From positions 2,604,001 through 2,668,000 of the forward strand of contig NZ_QRGB01000001.1 of assembly GCF_003449035.1 (NCBI RefSeq): 64,000 nucleotides of DNA. The letters run 5' to 3'. This document shows, piece by piece, positions 8,782 to 17,466 of the stretch (positions are counted from its first letter, which is position 1; each line of letters opens with the position of its first letter). A program made the position numbers and the translations under genes. Source of the stretch: Pedobacter indicus. GTDB taxonomy: Bacteria > Bacteroidota > Bacteroidia > Sphingobacteriales > Sphingobacteriaceae. The notes below the pieces were generated by a model. It was given only the letters and a program-made list of their open reading frames with translations. It did not search any database and was not told where the DNA came from.

Positions 8782-10338
8782 TTAGTTATATCCGGGATTT
8801 TGGTCCAAGTTTTCGTTTGTGTTGATCGCATCCTGCGGAATAGGGAATATCCTTTTGTAGGTTTCACCAGTATTCGCGGGTTTAAATAGCATAGCATCTT
8901 CCCAATGCCCGAAGCGGATCATATCTGTACGTCTGGTTACTTCAAAAGTTAACTCAAGTGCTCTCTCCTTATAAATCGCGTCCAAGGTCAAGTTCGATGC
9001 CGTATATAATTTACTTGCATCTCCCGGGAAACCCCTTTTTCGCAATTCGTTGACTAAATCGACTGCCTCAGTTACCGATCCTGCACCACCTCTCAAAATA
9101 GCCTCCGCTTTCATCAGGTAAACGTCTGCTAATCGATAAACTACCACGTCGTTTCCAGCGTTATTGCTTACCTGATCTTTATCCGGGTAATATTTTACAT
9201 TTCTTGCTCCCGCCAAACGTCCTATATTGTCATCGCCACCAATGTCAAAATCTGACCCTGGTAATAAAGCATATGCATAGGGATCGAGGATAACATTAAC
9301 ACCGTTGAACACAAGAGGCTGGCCGGTAGCGTCATATTGCTGACCAGACAACCACTGCTGCGTGCGGTAATCCTCTTCATCAAACAAATCGAAATAGGCC
9401 GGTTGGGCACTCCAACCATTCCAGGTATTCACACTCAATCCATAGGTTAACCGGTGACCATAATGCAGTACTTTATTAAAAAGTTGATTACCCGTTGCCC
9501 GAGCCGGATCAAAAGGTATTGAGAAGATTGGCTCCGTATTCGAAGGACCGTTATCAGGCATAAATTGAGCTAAATAATCACCCTCCAAGGTATATTGTCC
9601 TGACTCAATAACCGCATCAGCATGCTCGACAACTTTATCCCACTGCGCGGTACCTGTATATACTTGCGCGTTCAGATAAAGCTTAGCCAATAAACTATGC
9701 GCCATCCATTTGGTTGGCCGTGCATAAGTCTGTTCAGACTTCTCCTCACTTAGATATTGGAGATTTTCTTCAAGCTCAGTTGCTATAAAATTGAAAATAT
9801 CAGCTCTGCTTTGAGTTTCAGGCAAATCAGCACGATCATCAAATGTAGTAACCAACGGAAGATTTCCATACGCATCCATCATCAGATAGTAATACCAGGC
9901 TCTCATCGTTTTAATTTCAGCCATGGTCTGCGTTTTCAATTCTGATTCTTCCGTTTGTTCAAATATGCTCAAGATACGGTTACATGTACCAATCGCGTTA
10001 AAGCCCCAGTTCCAGGCATTTCTGACCACTTCATGCGATGTAGACCAGGTATGGAAATGCATATCGCGCCATTTTCCGCCATCAAACCAGTCACCCCCAC
10101 GGGTCGGGATTACGACTTCGTCAGAACCAGCCGTTTGCAGATCAAAGTAGTCACCAAAATAACCTCTTGCGGCCGTATAAACCGGCCCGGTCAATGCAAC
10201 AAACTGTGCTGGTGTTTTTGGAAAATTATCCTCTGTATATGCAGAGTACATTTTATCGTCAAACTTGGTACACGACTGACTAAAGGCCAGAAGCAACCCA
10301 GCTGTCAATAAACTAAATTTCTTTATGTAGGTTTTCAT
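8782..10338 (-). CDS. SusD-like (RagB/SusD) substrate-binding lipoprotein
   Basis: 518-residue outer-membrane lipoprotein with lipobox FSQSC (Cys23) followed by TKFDDK, an acidic stretch compatible with surface export. It carries the RagB/SusD fold: helical TPR-like N-terminal half (TMAEIKTMRAWYYYLMMDAYG about residues 138-158) and the conserved C-terminal region (AVDLVNELRKRGF, ERALELTFEVTRRTDMIRFG). SusD proteins form the hinged lid on SusC and capture the oligosaccharide. Its place 18 bp after susC and before the starch-binding lipoprotein fits maltodextrin as substrate. Confidence 0.93.
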   Translation of the reverse strand: MKTYIKKFSLLTAGLLLAFSQSCTKFDDKMYSAYTEDNFPKTPAQFVALTGPVYTAARGYFGDYFDLQTAGSDEVVIPTRGGDWFDGGKWRDMHFHTWSTSHEVVRNAWNWGFNAIGTCNRILSIFEQTEESELKTQTMAEIKTMRAWYYYLMMDAYGNLPLVTTFDDRADLPETQSRADIFNFIATELEENLQYLSEEKSEQTYARPTKWMAHSLLAKLYLNAQVYTGTAQWDKVVEHADAVIESGQYTLEGDYLAQFMPDNGPSNTEPIFSIPFDPARATGNQLFNKVLHYGHRLTYGLSVNTWNGWSAQPAYFDLFDEEDYRTQQWLSGQQYDATGQPLVFNGVNVILDPYAYALLPGSDFDIGGDDNIGRLAGARNVKYYPDKDQVSNNAGNDVVVYRLADVYLMKAEAILRGGAGSVTEAVDLVNELRKRGFPGDASKLYTASNLTLDAIYKERALELTFEVTRRTDMIRFGHWEDAMLFKPANTGETYKRIFPIPQDAINTNENLDQNPGYN

Positions 10339-10356
10339 TTTCTATCCGTTTTATAA

Positions 10357-13338
10357 TTAAAAATTCACGTTAATTCCCAACAAGAATGATCTCGTTTTTG
10401 GATAGTAATTCCGATCGTCAATACCCGGAGCCAAACCATTAAGATTCACTTCAGGGTCGACTCCCGTATAATCTGTAATGGTAAACAAGTTCTGTCCGGT
10501 CACATAAATTCTTGCACTGTTAAAGAATCTCCAATTACTTACGTCAAACGTATAGCCCAAGGTTGCATTCTCTAAGCGAAGGAATGAGCCATCTTCTAAG
10601 AATCTGCTTGATGCAATTGTCGGCGTTTCGAAAATGCCGTCCTCAACCGCATCTTTTGAAATATTGGTGATTCCCGCTTGCGGCAATCTTGACAGATCCG
10701 CACGAGTAGCATTGAAGATTTTATTTCCATACACACCACGGAAGAAGAAACCCAAATCAAATTGCTTATAGCTAAATGAGTTGTTCCATCCATACGTAAA
10801 CTTCGGAAGCGCATAACCCATAACCTGGTAATCATCACGAGCGGTAATCTGATCTGCAGTTACCAATTCACCTCCAGCGTTCTGGTAGATTGTTTTCCGG
10901 GCTTCTTCATCATAACCAATGTACTTAGCCGTGTAGAATGTTCCAACCGGCTGACCCGGTAAAACAATGGCTACCGTCTGCCCAGTCCAGCCTTCCAAAC
11001 CGATTGATCCTTCATAACGCTCCGAGACACTTAGGTTCCCAATGTTACTGGACAAATTACCAACCCGGTTTTGGTTGTGGGCAAAATTCACCGACGTATT
11101 CCATGTGAAATCCTCCTGCTCAATAGCCAAGGCACTTAAAGCGACCTCCACCCCTTTATTTGTCATCGTAGCTCCATTCGCTAGTAAACGATCATGTTGA
11201 TAAGGCGGCGTTGGTACCGAATACTCATAAAGCAAATCTTCAGTCTCTTTATTATAATACTCTACCGTACCACTCAATCGACCGTTCAAAAATGCAAAGT
11301 CTAAACCGATGTTCAACATCGACGTAGTTTCCCATTTCAAATCCGGGTTCGGATTCTGATTAACACCATAACTATTCAGCCATTCGCCGTTGTACATAAA
11401 CTGACCACCTTGTTGTCCGAAAATGGTGATTGATTTATACGGGTCGATATTCTGATTACCAGATACACCGTAACCCGCCCGCAACTTCAAATCACTCAAA
11501 ACATCCTGATTTTGCAAGAACGCTTCTTCGCTAATACGCCAAGCTGCAGATACTGATGGGAACGTAGCCCAACGATTATTCGCACCAAATTTCGAAGAAC
11601 CGTCACGACGAACCGTCGCGTTGATCATGTATTTTCCATTATAGTTGTATCCGATACGTCCGTAAAAGGAAATCAGTAAAGACTCTAATTTCCAAGGATA
11701 ATCACCAAAATGTCGATAGCCAACAGGGGGCGTAGCCGCATCCGGATTGTTCGCACCAAGGTCATCTGACAAGAAACCGGTTGTCATCAAGCGTACACCA
11801 TCATTATCAACCGTTTTCTGATAAGAATAACCCACCATTGCATCAAAACTATGCTCGTTAATTGTCTTATTATAGTTTAAGAACGACTCTAAGATTTGGT
11901 CGATATCTTTTAGGTTTTCACGTTCCGCATATCCTAAACCTAAAGCTCTCGAGTCAAAATCCGTCGTATGCATATAGTAGTTCTTATCACTATTCTGACG
12001 TTGGTACGAACCAATATTCGTCCATGTCAGATCTTCCAGAATATCCAATTCAGCCTTTACTGTTGCCAACAAGATGTTTCTGCTCCGATCCTCGTCCCGT
12101 TGGTTCAACATCGCCACCGGGTTCATATAACCCGTTCTACCGGGAACCTGAAAATAGCCTCCATACTGCGCGTAAAACGGATCATCTGTCATAATCGGAG
12201 ATACAGGCACAAAGCGCGCAGCACCGTTAAAAATCCCATAATCCACATGGTTCGAACTGATCACACTGTTACTTACGTTCAAAGACAGGCGTAACCTGTC
12301 GTCAAAAGCGTTCTGATCAACCCCCAAGCGAGCGACAATACGCTCAATTTCACTACGCTTAACAATGCCTTCATTCTTAAAATAGTTAACAGATGCATTA
12401 TAACGAGTTCCCTCACTACCGCCGGTTAATGAAACGTTATGATTATGAGAAACACCAGTCCGTGTAATCGCATCCTGCCAATCTGTTTTAGCGCCTGCTT
12501 CACTTTCCGATACCGACAAACCATTATCCACTAAAAACTGTGTGTATTCATCAGCACTCAAAACATTCACCCGGTTCGACACATTTTCTGTTGCTGCATA
12601 ACCGCTATAGGACAATACAGGCTTACCCGCCTTGCCTCGCTTGGTAGTAACGAAAATAACGCCGTTAGCCGCACGGGAACCGTAAATAGCAGTCGATGAT
12701 GCATCTTTCATCACATCCATCGAAACAATATCATCCGGCGATACCAGGTCGATATTTGCTCCCGGAACACCATCAATAACATAGAAAGGTGCTGTTGAAG
12801 CAGTCAATGAAGACGGGCCACGCAGTTGGATAGTCGCCCCAGCTGTTGGGTCACCTCCCGACCGGGTAATGGTCAATCCCGGTACCTTACCTTGCAGCAA
12901 CTGATCCGGTGTCGCTACAACACCTTTATTAAAGTCTTTCGGCGTAACACTACTTACCGATCCCGTTAGGTCGCTTTTCCTTTGTGTACCATAACCGACA
13001 ACGACAACCTCACTTAAAGATTCAGCTGAGGGTACCAGCTCCACGTCAAGCTGTGTATTCGCGGTTACATTCACACTTCTTTGCAATTCTTCATAACCGA
13101 TAAAGTTGAATGATAATGTTTGCGTTCCAAGAGGCACACCCGTAAGTGTATAAACACCGTCTGAATTTGTCGACGTGCCGATGGTTGTTCCTTGAACGCT
13201 AATCGTTACCCCGGGAAGAGGCTGCCGATTTTCATCTAATACTTGCCCGCTTACCTGTCCATTCTGAGCATATAAGCTTAGCGAACAAATAAAAAGAACA
13301 AATAAAAGAAACGTCTTTTTTAAGTAGATTCTTTTCAT
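10357..13338 (-). CDS. SusC-like TonB-dependent outer-membrane transporter
   Basis: 993-residue TonB-linked outer-membrane protein of the SusC/RagA family. After a signal peptide (cleavage near SLYAQ, residue 25) comes a carboxypeptidase-regulatory-like domain (GQVSGQVLDENRQPLPGVTI, residues 27-110), then the SusC signature and TonB plug (VVVVGYGTQRKSDLTGSV, about residues 111-128), and a long 22-strand barrel ending in an aromatic-rich C-terminus (LLGINVNF). It imports maltodextrins with SusD, powered by TonB. It is the first gene of the operon, and a consensus promoter with an embedded operator lies 55-86 bp upstream of its ATG. Confidence 0.94.
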   Translation of the reverse strand: MKRIYLKKTFLLFVLFICSLSLYAQNGQVSGQVLDENRQPLPGVTISVQGTTIGTSTNSDGVYTLTGVPLGTQTLSFNFIGYEELQRSVNVTANTQLDVELVPSAESLSEVVVVGYGTQRKSDLTGSVSSVTPKDFNKGVVATPDQLLQGKVPGLTITRSGGDPTAGATIQLRGPSSLTASTAPFYVIDGVPGANIDLVSPDDIVSMDVMKDASSTAIYGSRAANGVIFVTTKRGKAGKPVLSYSGYAATENVSNRVNVLSADEYTQFLVDNGLSVSESEAGAKTDWQDAITRTGVSHNHNVSLTGGSEGTRYNASVNYFKNEGIVKRSEIERIVARLGVDQNAFDDRLRLSLNVSNSVISSNHVDYGIFNGAARFVPVSPIMTDDPFYAQYGGYFQVPGRTGYMNPVAMLNQRDEDRSRNILLATVKAELDILEDLTWTNIGSYQRQNSDKNYYMHTTDFDSRALGLGYAERENLKDIDQILESFLNYNKTINEHSFDAMVGYSYQKTVDNDGVRLMTTGFLSDDLGANNPDAATPPVGYRHFGDYPWKLESLLISFYGRIGYNYNGKYMINATVRRDGSSKFGANNRWATFPSVSAAWRISEEAFLQNQDVLSDLKLRAGYGVSGNQNIDPYKSITIFGQQGGQFMYNGEWLNSYGVNQNPNPDLKWETTSMLNIGLDFAFLNGRLSGTVEYYNKETEDLLYEYSVPTPPYQHDRLLANGATMTNKGVEVALSALAIEQEDFTWNTSVNFAHNQNRVGNLSSNIGNLSVSERYEGSIGLEGWTGQTVAIVLPGQPVGTFYTAKYIGYDEEARKTIYQNAGGELVTADQITARDDYQVMGYALPKFTYGWNNSFSYKQFDLGFFFRGVYGNKIFNATRADLSRLPQAGITNISKDAVEDGIFETPTIASSRFLEDGSFLRLENATLGYTFDVSNWRFFNSARIYVTGQNLFTITDYTGVDPEVNLNGLAPGIDDRNYYPKTRSFLLGINVNF

Positions 13339-13392
13339 ATGATATTTGGTTAATAGGGTTTATAATGAGCGTTTATAATCGCACATTGAAAA

Positions 13393-13423
13393 CAAATATA
13401 CTCGGGAACGTTCCCGAAACAAA
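13393..13423 (-). promoter_or_regulatory. susC operon promoter (Bacteroidota type)
   Basis: On the minus strand a -33 element TTTG (13423-13420), a 19-base spacer and a -7 element TATATTTG (13400-13393) match the Bacteroidetes consensus TTTG-N19-TAnnTTTG exactly. Transcription would start near 13386, giving a leader of about 48 bases before the susC ATG. Confidence 0.8.
13402..13417. promoter_or_regulatory. LacI-type operator in the susC promoter spacer
   Basis: Perfect 16-bp palindrome TCGGGAACGTTCCCGA with a central CG, the usual form of LacI-family operators. It occupies nearly the whole spacer between the -33 and -7 elements of the susC promoter, so bound repressor would exclude RNA polymerase. 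The LacI-family gene next to it is the obvious candidate ligand; this assignment is inferred. Confidence 0.75.
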
Positions 13424-13667
13424 ATCAAAAACAGAGAAAGTTATTCACAATTTAAAAGCAAATAGCTTCTGTTTAATTGTGTAAAATTAACACTAAGCCG
13501 AAATAACGACGACAAGAAAAAGAGTGATTAAACAATTAAAGAGCACGAAAAACAAGCTAACTTAAAAACGGATATAGAATAAGTACAGAACAATAAGCTT
13601 AGAAATAAAATGTTAATAACTTTCTTAAAAGACCATCAAAAAATCAGATTAATAAAGCAAAAACACT

Positions 13668-14678
13668 CTATCCGAGTGTAGATTTCCGAAAAACAAGTTC
13701 AGATTTCAGTTCGATTGTCTCATTCCCTTCTTCATCACCCGAACCATTAATTCTTCGGAAAAGAAGCTTGGCTGCTTCTTCTCCCATTGCGTACGATGGT
13801 TGCAGAATAGTCGACAGTGCCGGATTCAAAAGAGGTGCTATTTCTAAACTTGAAAACGATATTATTTTCAGTTCTTCGCCAATGCGGATATCAAGATCAT
13901 GACACACATAATAGCTCGCCAGAGCGAGTCGCTCGACCGATGCAAAAACACCATCAGGTTTAATTGACTTAAAAATATTTTTTAAAAGAGCTTGATTTTC
14001 TTCCATGCGGTTGGTACAATCGATCACCAAATCCTCTTGGTAACGGATACCTGCATCCTTCAATGCATCTAGATAACCCCGCATACGTTTTTTCCCAATA
14101 GAGAGTAATTTATTGACCACCAAATAAGCAATCTTTCTGCAGCCCTGTTCAATCAGATGCTTGGTCGCTTCATAACTGCTCTCATAATCATTTGTTGTAA
14201 CCTTCGAGCTATCGATATCTTCGTAGATTCTGTCGAAAAAGACAATCGGCAAATTACGCTGCCGTATATGGTGCATATAACTATGATCATTCGCTTCCCC
14301 TGTTACAGACATCACAATGCCGTCTACCCTACCACTCTGCAAACTTGTTATAAACTCAATTTCCTTCTGAAAGTCATCGTTCGTCAGGTAAATCAGAATA
14401 TGATAACCGTTCTCTCTGGCTACTCGTTCAATTCCGTTAATTGCTCTCGAAAAAAAGTTATTTGCAATTTCGGGAACGATCACGGCGATGGTCTTAGTTT
14501 TCTTTTCCCTCAGGTTACTAGCTAAATGGTTTGGCTGGTAATTAAGTTCCCTAGCCATGGAAAGGATACGCTCCTTCGTTTGCGGATTAATGTCACTATT
14601 TCCGCGAAAAGCACGGGATACAGTAGACGTTGAGAGGTTCAGTTTTTCTGCTAGTTGTTTAATATTAATTGGTTCCAT
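13668..14678 (-). CDS. LacI-family transcriptional regulator of the maltose locus
   Basis: 336-residue regulator with an N-terminal LacI helix-turn-helix (INIKQLAEKLNLSTSTVSRAFRG, about residues 4-26), hinge, and a periplasmic-binding-protein-like sugar-binding domain starting at TKTIAVIVPEIANNFF (about residue 61). The usual LacI length is 330-340. The frame is open to 14744, but an ATG at 14678 right before the helix-turn-helix gives the normal length; a -7-like box (TACTTTTG, 14730-14723 on this strand) lies between the two candidate starts and also favours 14678. It is transcribed in the same direction as the susC operon, 329 bp upstream, and most likely represses it in the absence of maltose or maltodextrin. 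Confidence 0.88.
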   Translation of the reverse strand: MEPINIKQLAEKLNLSTSTVSRAFRGNSDINPQTKERILSMARELNYQPNHLASNLREKKTKTIAVIVPEIANNFFSRAINGIERVARENGYHILIYLTNDDFQKEIEFITSLQSGRVDGIVMSVTGEANDHSYMHHIRQRNLPIVFFDRIYEDIDSSKVTTNDYESSYEATKHLIEQGCRKIAYLVVNKLLSIGKKRMRGYLDALKDAGIRYQEDLVIDCTNRMEENQALLKNIFKSIKPDGVFASVERLALASYYVCHDLDIRIGEELKIISFSSLEIAPLLNPALSTILQPSYAMGEEAAKLLFRRINGSGDEEGNETIELKSELVFRKSTLG

Positions 14679-14770
14679 TTCTTCACCTGCAAGGAAGCTT
14701 TTTACTTCCGTTAGTTCAATGTCAAAAGTAAAACAAAAACCCATTCGATACCCAAAACTTGGAAAAAATA

Positions 14771-14800
14771 TTGATTTTACCCTGTTTTTTCGTATTTTTG
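14771..14800 (+). promoter_or_regulatory. Promoter for the GNAT-racemase-pdxH operon
   Basis: TTG (14771-14773), 19-base spacer and TATTTTTG (14793-14800) match the Bacteroidota promoter consensus apart from the first T of the -33 box. The start of transcription would fall near 14807, about 80 bases before the GNAT ATG. The leader holds a short hairpin, TCTCCG/CGGAGA, at 14862-14875. Confidence 0.6.
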
Positions 14801-14888
14801 CAATAATTCTATTACAAATGGAGTCCCATTAACAAAATCAACAAACCTGGGATTTTTGCATTCTCCGTCCGGAGAGAAAACATATAAA

Positions 14889-15338
14889 ATGATTGAAATA
14901 AAAGAATTTAATAAAAACAATCAGTTACCTACATCAGAAAAAAAACAAATCATATCGTTTCTTTTTAAGAGTCTGGAGCAGTATGGCGACCCAGAAAGCT
15001 CGATCGAAAAAGCGATCAACTATGCACTTGGTGAACACGGAAGTATTGGCGGCCATGTTATTACTGCAAGCCTGGACAATGAACTGTGCGGCGCAGTAGT
15101 GATCAATAAAACAGGTATGGATGAATACATTCCAGCTAATATTTTAGTCTACATTGCCACAGAAAAAGCTCAAAGAGGAAAAGGGATTGGAAAAGCACTG
15201 ATGCAAAAGGCGATCGATGTCACGGTAGGCGATATTGCCTTACATGTCGAACCTGACAATCCTGCAAAGAAGCTGTACGAAAAACTCGGCTTTACTAACA
15301 AATACCTCGAAATGAGACTTATAAAGGAGGACAAATAA
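14889..15338 (+). CDS. GNAT family N-acetyltransferase
   Basis: 149-residue acetyl-CoA-dependent N-acetyltransferase. The acetyl-CoA binding loop is visible as AQRGKGIGKALMQKA (about residues 110-124), preceded by the strand NILVYIATE and followed by the usual C-terminal motif (HVEPDNPAKKLYEKLGF). A TTG 11 codons upstream is in frame, but the ATG at 14889 starts the normal fold. Its TAA stop overlaps the ATG of the racemase-like gene by one base, so an amino-acid substrate shared with that enzyme is plausible. The acceptor substrate cannot be told from the sequence. Confidence 0.85.
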   Translation: MIEIKEFNKNNQLPTSEKKQIISFLFKSLEQYGDPESSIEKAINYALGEHGSIGGHVITASLDNELCGAVVINKTGMDEYIPANILVYIATEKAQRGKGIGKALMQKAIDVTVGDIALHVEPDNPAKKLYEKLGFTNKYLEMRLIKEDK

Positions 15339-16444
15339 TGGCCTTTATTACTTTAAACAAGAAAAAACTCCGCTATAACTACGACCAGCTTCAAAAATTA
15401 TTTAAGCGAAATAACATTGAATGGTCGGTCGTAGCCAAAATGCTTTGCGGGAACGAAAAATACCTAAAAGAGGTAATCAACCTTGGTGTTAAGCAGGTAT
15501 GTGATTCGCGTCTTACCAATTTGGAAATGATCAAGAAAATCGACCCCAAAATTGAGACCATCTATATCAAACCACCCGCAAAAGCCAATGTAGTTCGTAT
15601 TGTCGAATCTGCAGATATCAGCTTTAATACGGAGTATGAAACCATCAAACTGCTTTCATTAACAGCGAAAGAGCTTGGCAAGGTTCATAAAATTGTAGTG
15701 ATGATTGAACTAGGTGAACTGCGTGAAGGCGTTATGCGCGAACAGTTCATTGAGTTCTATTCAAAAATATTCAAGCTTCCCAACATCGAGGTTATCGGTA
15801 TTGGAACAAATCTTACCTGTATGTATGGCGTATTGCCTAATCAGGATAAACTTATCCAACTATGTCTTTACAAGGAGTTGGTCGAGGCCAAATTTAACCG
15901 AAAGATACCCTATGTATCCGGCGGCACCTCAGTAACCATCCCTTTAATCAAGAAAGGGATCCTGCCGAAAGGGATCAATCACTTTCGCGTTGGCGAAACG
16001 CTGTACTTTGGAACCGATGTCTATCACAATGAAGTCTTCGATTTTATGCACAATGATGTTTTTAAACTTTGTGCTGAAATTATTGAACTAACAGAAAAAC
16101 CATCGGTACCGACTGGCGAATTTGGTGTCAACCTGACAGGCGACACACCAACCTTCGATCAAAGCAACCTCGGTAATAAATCTTATCGTGCCATAGTCGA
16201 TGTTGGCCTGCTCGATATTGAAGTAAACCACCTCGACCCGATCGACAAGTCCATGGAGATCGCTGGTGCCAGTTCAGACATGATTGTCATAGACCTCGGA
16301 GCAAATGAACAATCACTCAAGGTCGGTGACCTGATTGAATTCAAGGTAGACTATATGGGGCTGTTACGGCTTATGAACTCGAATTATGTTGACAAGAAAT
16401 TCGAGGAAGAGATCAAGGTATTTCAGCTTGCTCATCAGAATTAG
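15338..16444 (+). CDS. Alanine/ornithine racemase family PLP-dependent enzyme
   Basis: 368-residue fold-type III PLP enzyme of the alanine/ornithine racemase (YhfX-like) family. The PLP lysine is Lys34 in WSVVAKMLCGN. The barrel carries a GGTSVT segment (about residue 193) and a RVGETLYFGTD motif (about residue 217) typical of this group, and a short beta domain ends the protein. It would interconvert D- and L-forms of an amino acid; the exact substrate is not determined. A strong Shine-Dalgarno sequence (AAAGGAGG, 15323-15330) lies 7 bases before its ATG, inside the GNAT gene, unusual in this phylum. The PLP-making pdxH gene follows 47 bp downstream. Confidence 0.8.
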   Translation: MAFITLNKKKLRYNYDQLQKLFKRNNIEWSVVAKMLCGNEKYLKEVINLGVKQVCDSRLTNLEMIKKIDPKIETIYIKPPAKANVVRIVESADISFNTEYETIKLLSLTAKELGKVHKIVVMIELGELREGVMREQFIEFYSKIFKLPNIEVIGIGTNLTCMYGVLPNQDKLIQLCLYKELVEAKFNRKIPYVSGGTSVTIPLIKKGILPKGINHFRVGETLYFGTDVYHNEVFDFMHNDVFKLCAEIIELTEKPSVPTGEFGVNLTGDTPTFDQSNLGNKSYRAIVDVGLLDIEVNHLDPIDKSMEIAGASSDMIVIDLGANEQSLKVGDLIEFKVDYMGLLRLMNSNYVDKKFEEEIKVFQLAHQN

Positions 16445-16491
16445 AATTAGAAAAGCTATTTTTGATAGCAATTTCTAAATCCATTTCTAAC

Positions 16492-17163
16492 ATGAAAAAA
16501 CCAGACGATGGCAAGTCGACCGACATTTCACAACTCCATAACATCCGCACGGATTATAAAAAAATGGAACTTAGTGAAGCAGAAGTCGATCAAGACCCTA
16601 TAAAACAATTCATTACATGGTTCAACGAGGCACTCCATTCAGAAGTTATGGAACCCAATGCCATGACCTTAGCGACAGCTACCGCCGACGGACAACCCAA
16701 TGCCAGAACGGTCTTACTAAAGCATATTGATGATCGCGGCTTTGTATTCTTTACCAATTACGACAGTAAAAAAGGTCAGGAAATCGCAGAAAACAACAAA
16801 GTCTCTCTCCTCTTCTTTTGGCCAGAACTTGAGCGGCAGGTACGCATTTTAGGGACAGCCCAGAAAGTTTCTTTTGAAGAATCTGAAACCTACTTTCATT
16901 CTCGCCCCCGTGGCAGCCAGCTTGGCGCTTTAGCGTCACACCAAAGCGCGCGAATAGAAAGCAGAAGCGTTATTGAAAAGAAATTAGCGGAACTAGAAGA
17001 GCAATACAAAGATTCCGAGATCCCACTTGCGGATTTTTGGGGAGGATACTGTGTAAAACCTCTACAACTCGAATTCTGGCAGGGCGGTTCGAACAGGCTA
17101 CATGACAGAATTGTCTACAAATATGACACCTCTAAATGGGAAATTTTTCGCATTTCACCCTAA
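16492..17163 (+). CDS. pdxH: Pyridoxamine/pyridoxine 5'-phosphate oxidase
   Basis: 223-residue FMN enzyme that makes pyridoxal 5'-phosphate from pyridoxamine or pyridoxine phosphate. Family motifs are plain: AMTLATATADGQPNARTVLLK, FFTNYDSKKGQE, SRPRGSQLGALASHQS and the C-terminal FWQGGSNRLHDR (about residues 198-209). A TTG ten codons upstream is also in frame, but the ATG at 16492 gives the usual length (about 210-220). It follows the PLP-dependent racemase-like gene, so the cofactor enzyme and a user of the cofactor probably share a transcript. Confidence 0.95.
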   Translation: MKKPDDGKSTDISQLHNIRTDYKKMELSEAEVDQDPIKQFITWFNEALHSEVMEPNAMTLATATADGQPNARTVLLKHIDDRGFVFFTNYDSKKGQEIAENNKVSLLFFWPELERQVRILGTAQKVSFEESETYFHSRPRGSQLGALASHQSARIESRSVIEKKLAELEEQYKDSEIPLADFWGGYCVKPLQLEFWQGGSNRLHDRIVYKYDTSKWEIFRISP

Positions 17164-17294
17164 TCATTGATAAATATGCCATCATTTTACATTTTTATTG
17201 TAATATAATCAATACAATAGTAGCTTGGCCTATGCCAACGTTGTAATTAGGCATCATATTTGTTAATCTCTGGTTAGGTTTATAATTGGTTAGT
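17164..17294 (+). other. 131-base region between pdxH and its terminator (long 3' UTR or small RNA)
   Basis: No open frame of note. It is AT-rich and holds short pairings: TTGGC/GCCAA around a four-base loop and GCCTA/TAGGC farther apart, within about 17220-17255. A strong terminator closes the region. It could be a long 3' UTR of pdxH or an independent small RNA; I cannot decide which. Confidence 0.35.
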
Positions 17295-17336
17295 AAAGGT
17301 TCCCATTCTCCCCGTTTGGGAGCCTTTCTTTTTTTT
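17295..17336 (+). terminator. Rho-independent terminator
   Basis: An 11-bp stem (AAAGGTTCCCA paired with TGGGAGCCTTT, one G-U wobble) with an 11-base loop, followed by CTTTTTTTT. It ends transcription from the pdxH side and isolates it from the AGCS gene, which starts 130 bp later. Confidence 0.88.
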
Positions 17337-17466
17337 ATCTATCGATCAAATCTTATTTATTCAAGATTTTTGCCTTATTTCTTTTCGTAGCTCATCTATT
17401 TTTACTTACTTTAAATATCTTGATAATTAAAACTCATCATTAAATTTTCGTATAGTTATTTGTAAA

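Noticed and set aside
11862-12294. Open frames of 108-110 codons on the plus strand opposite susC
   Set aside because: They are antisense to a strongly supported gene, overlap each other and resemble no known protein.
14470-14480. Partial operator TCGGGAACG within the regulator gene
   Set aside because: Only one half matches; it encodes a conserved VPEI stretch and has no palindrome.
14157-14525. 122-codon plus-strand frame opposite the LacI-type gene
   Set aside because: Antisense shadow with Cys- and Ile-rich composition and no domain.
14679-14744. N-terminal extension of the LacI-type regulator to 14744
   Set aside because: A normal LacI length and helix-turn-helix position result from the ATG at 14678; a -7-like box lies inside the extension.
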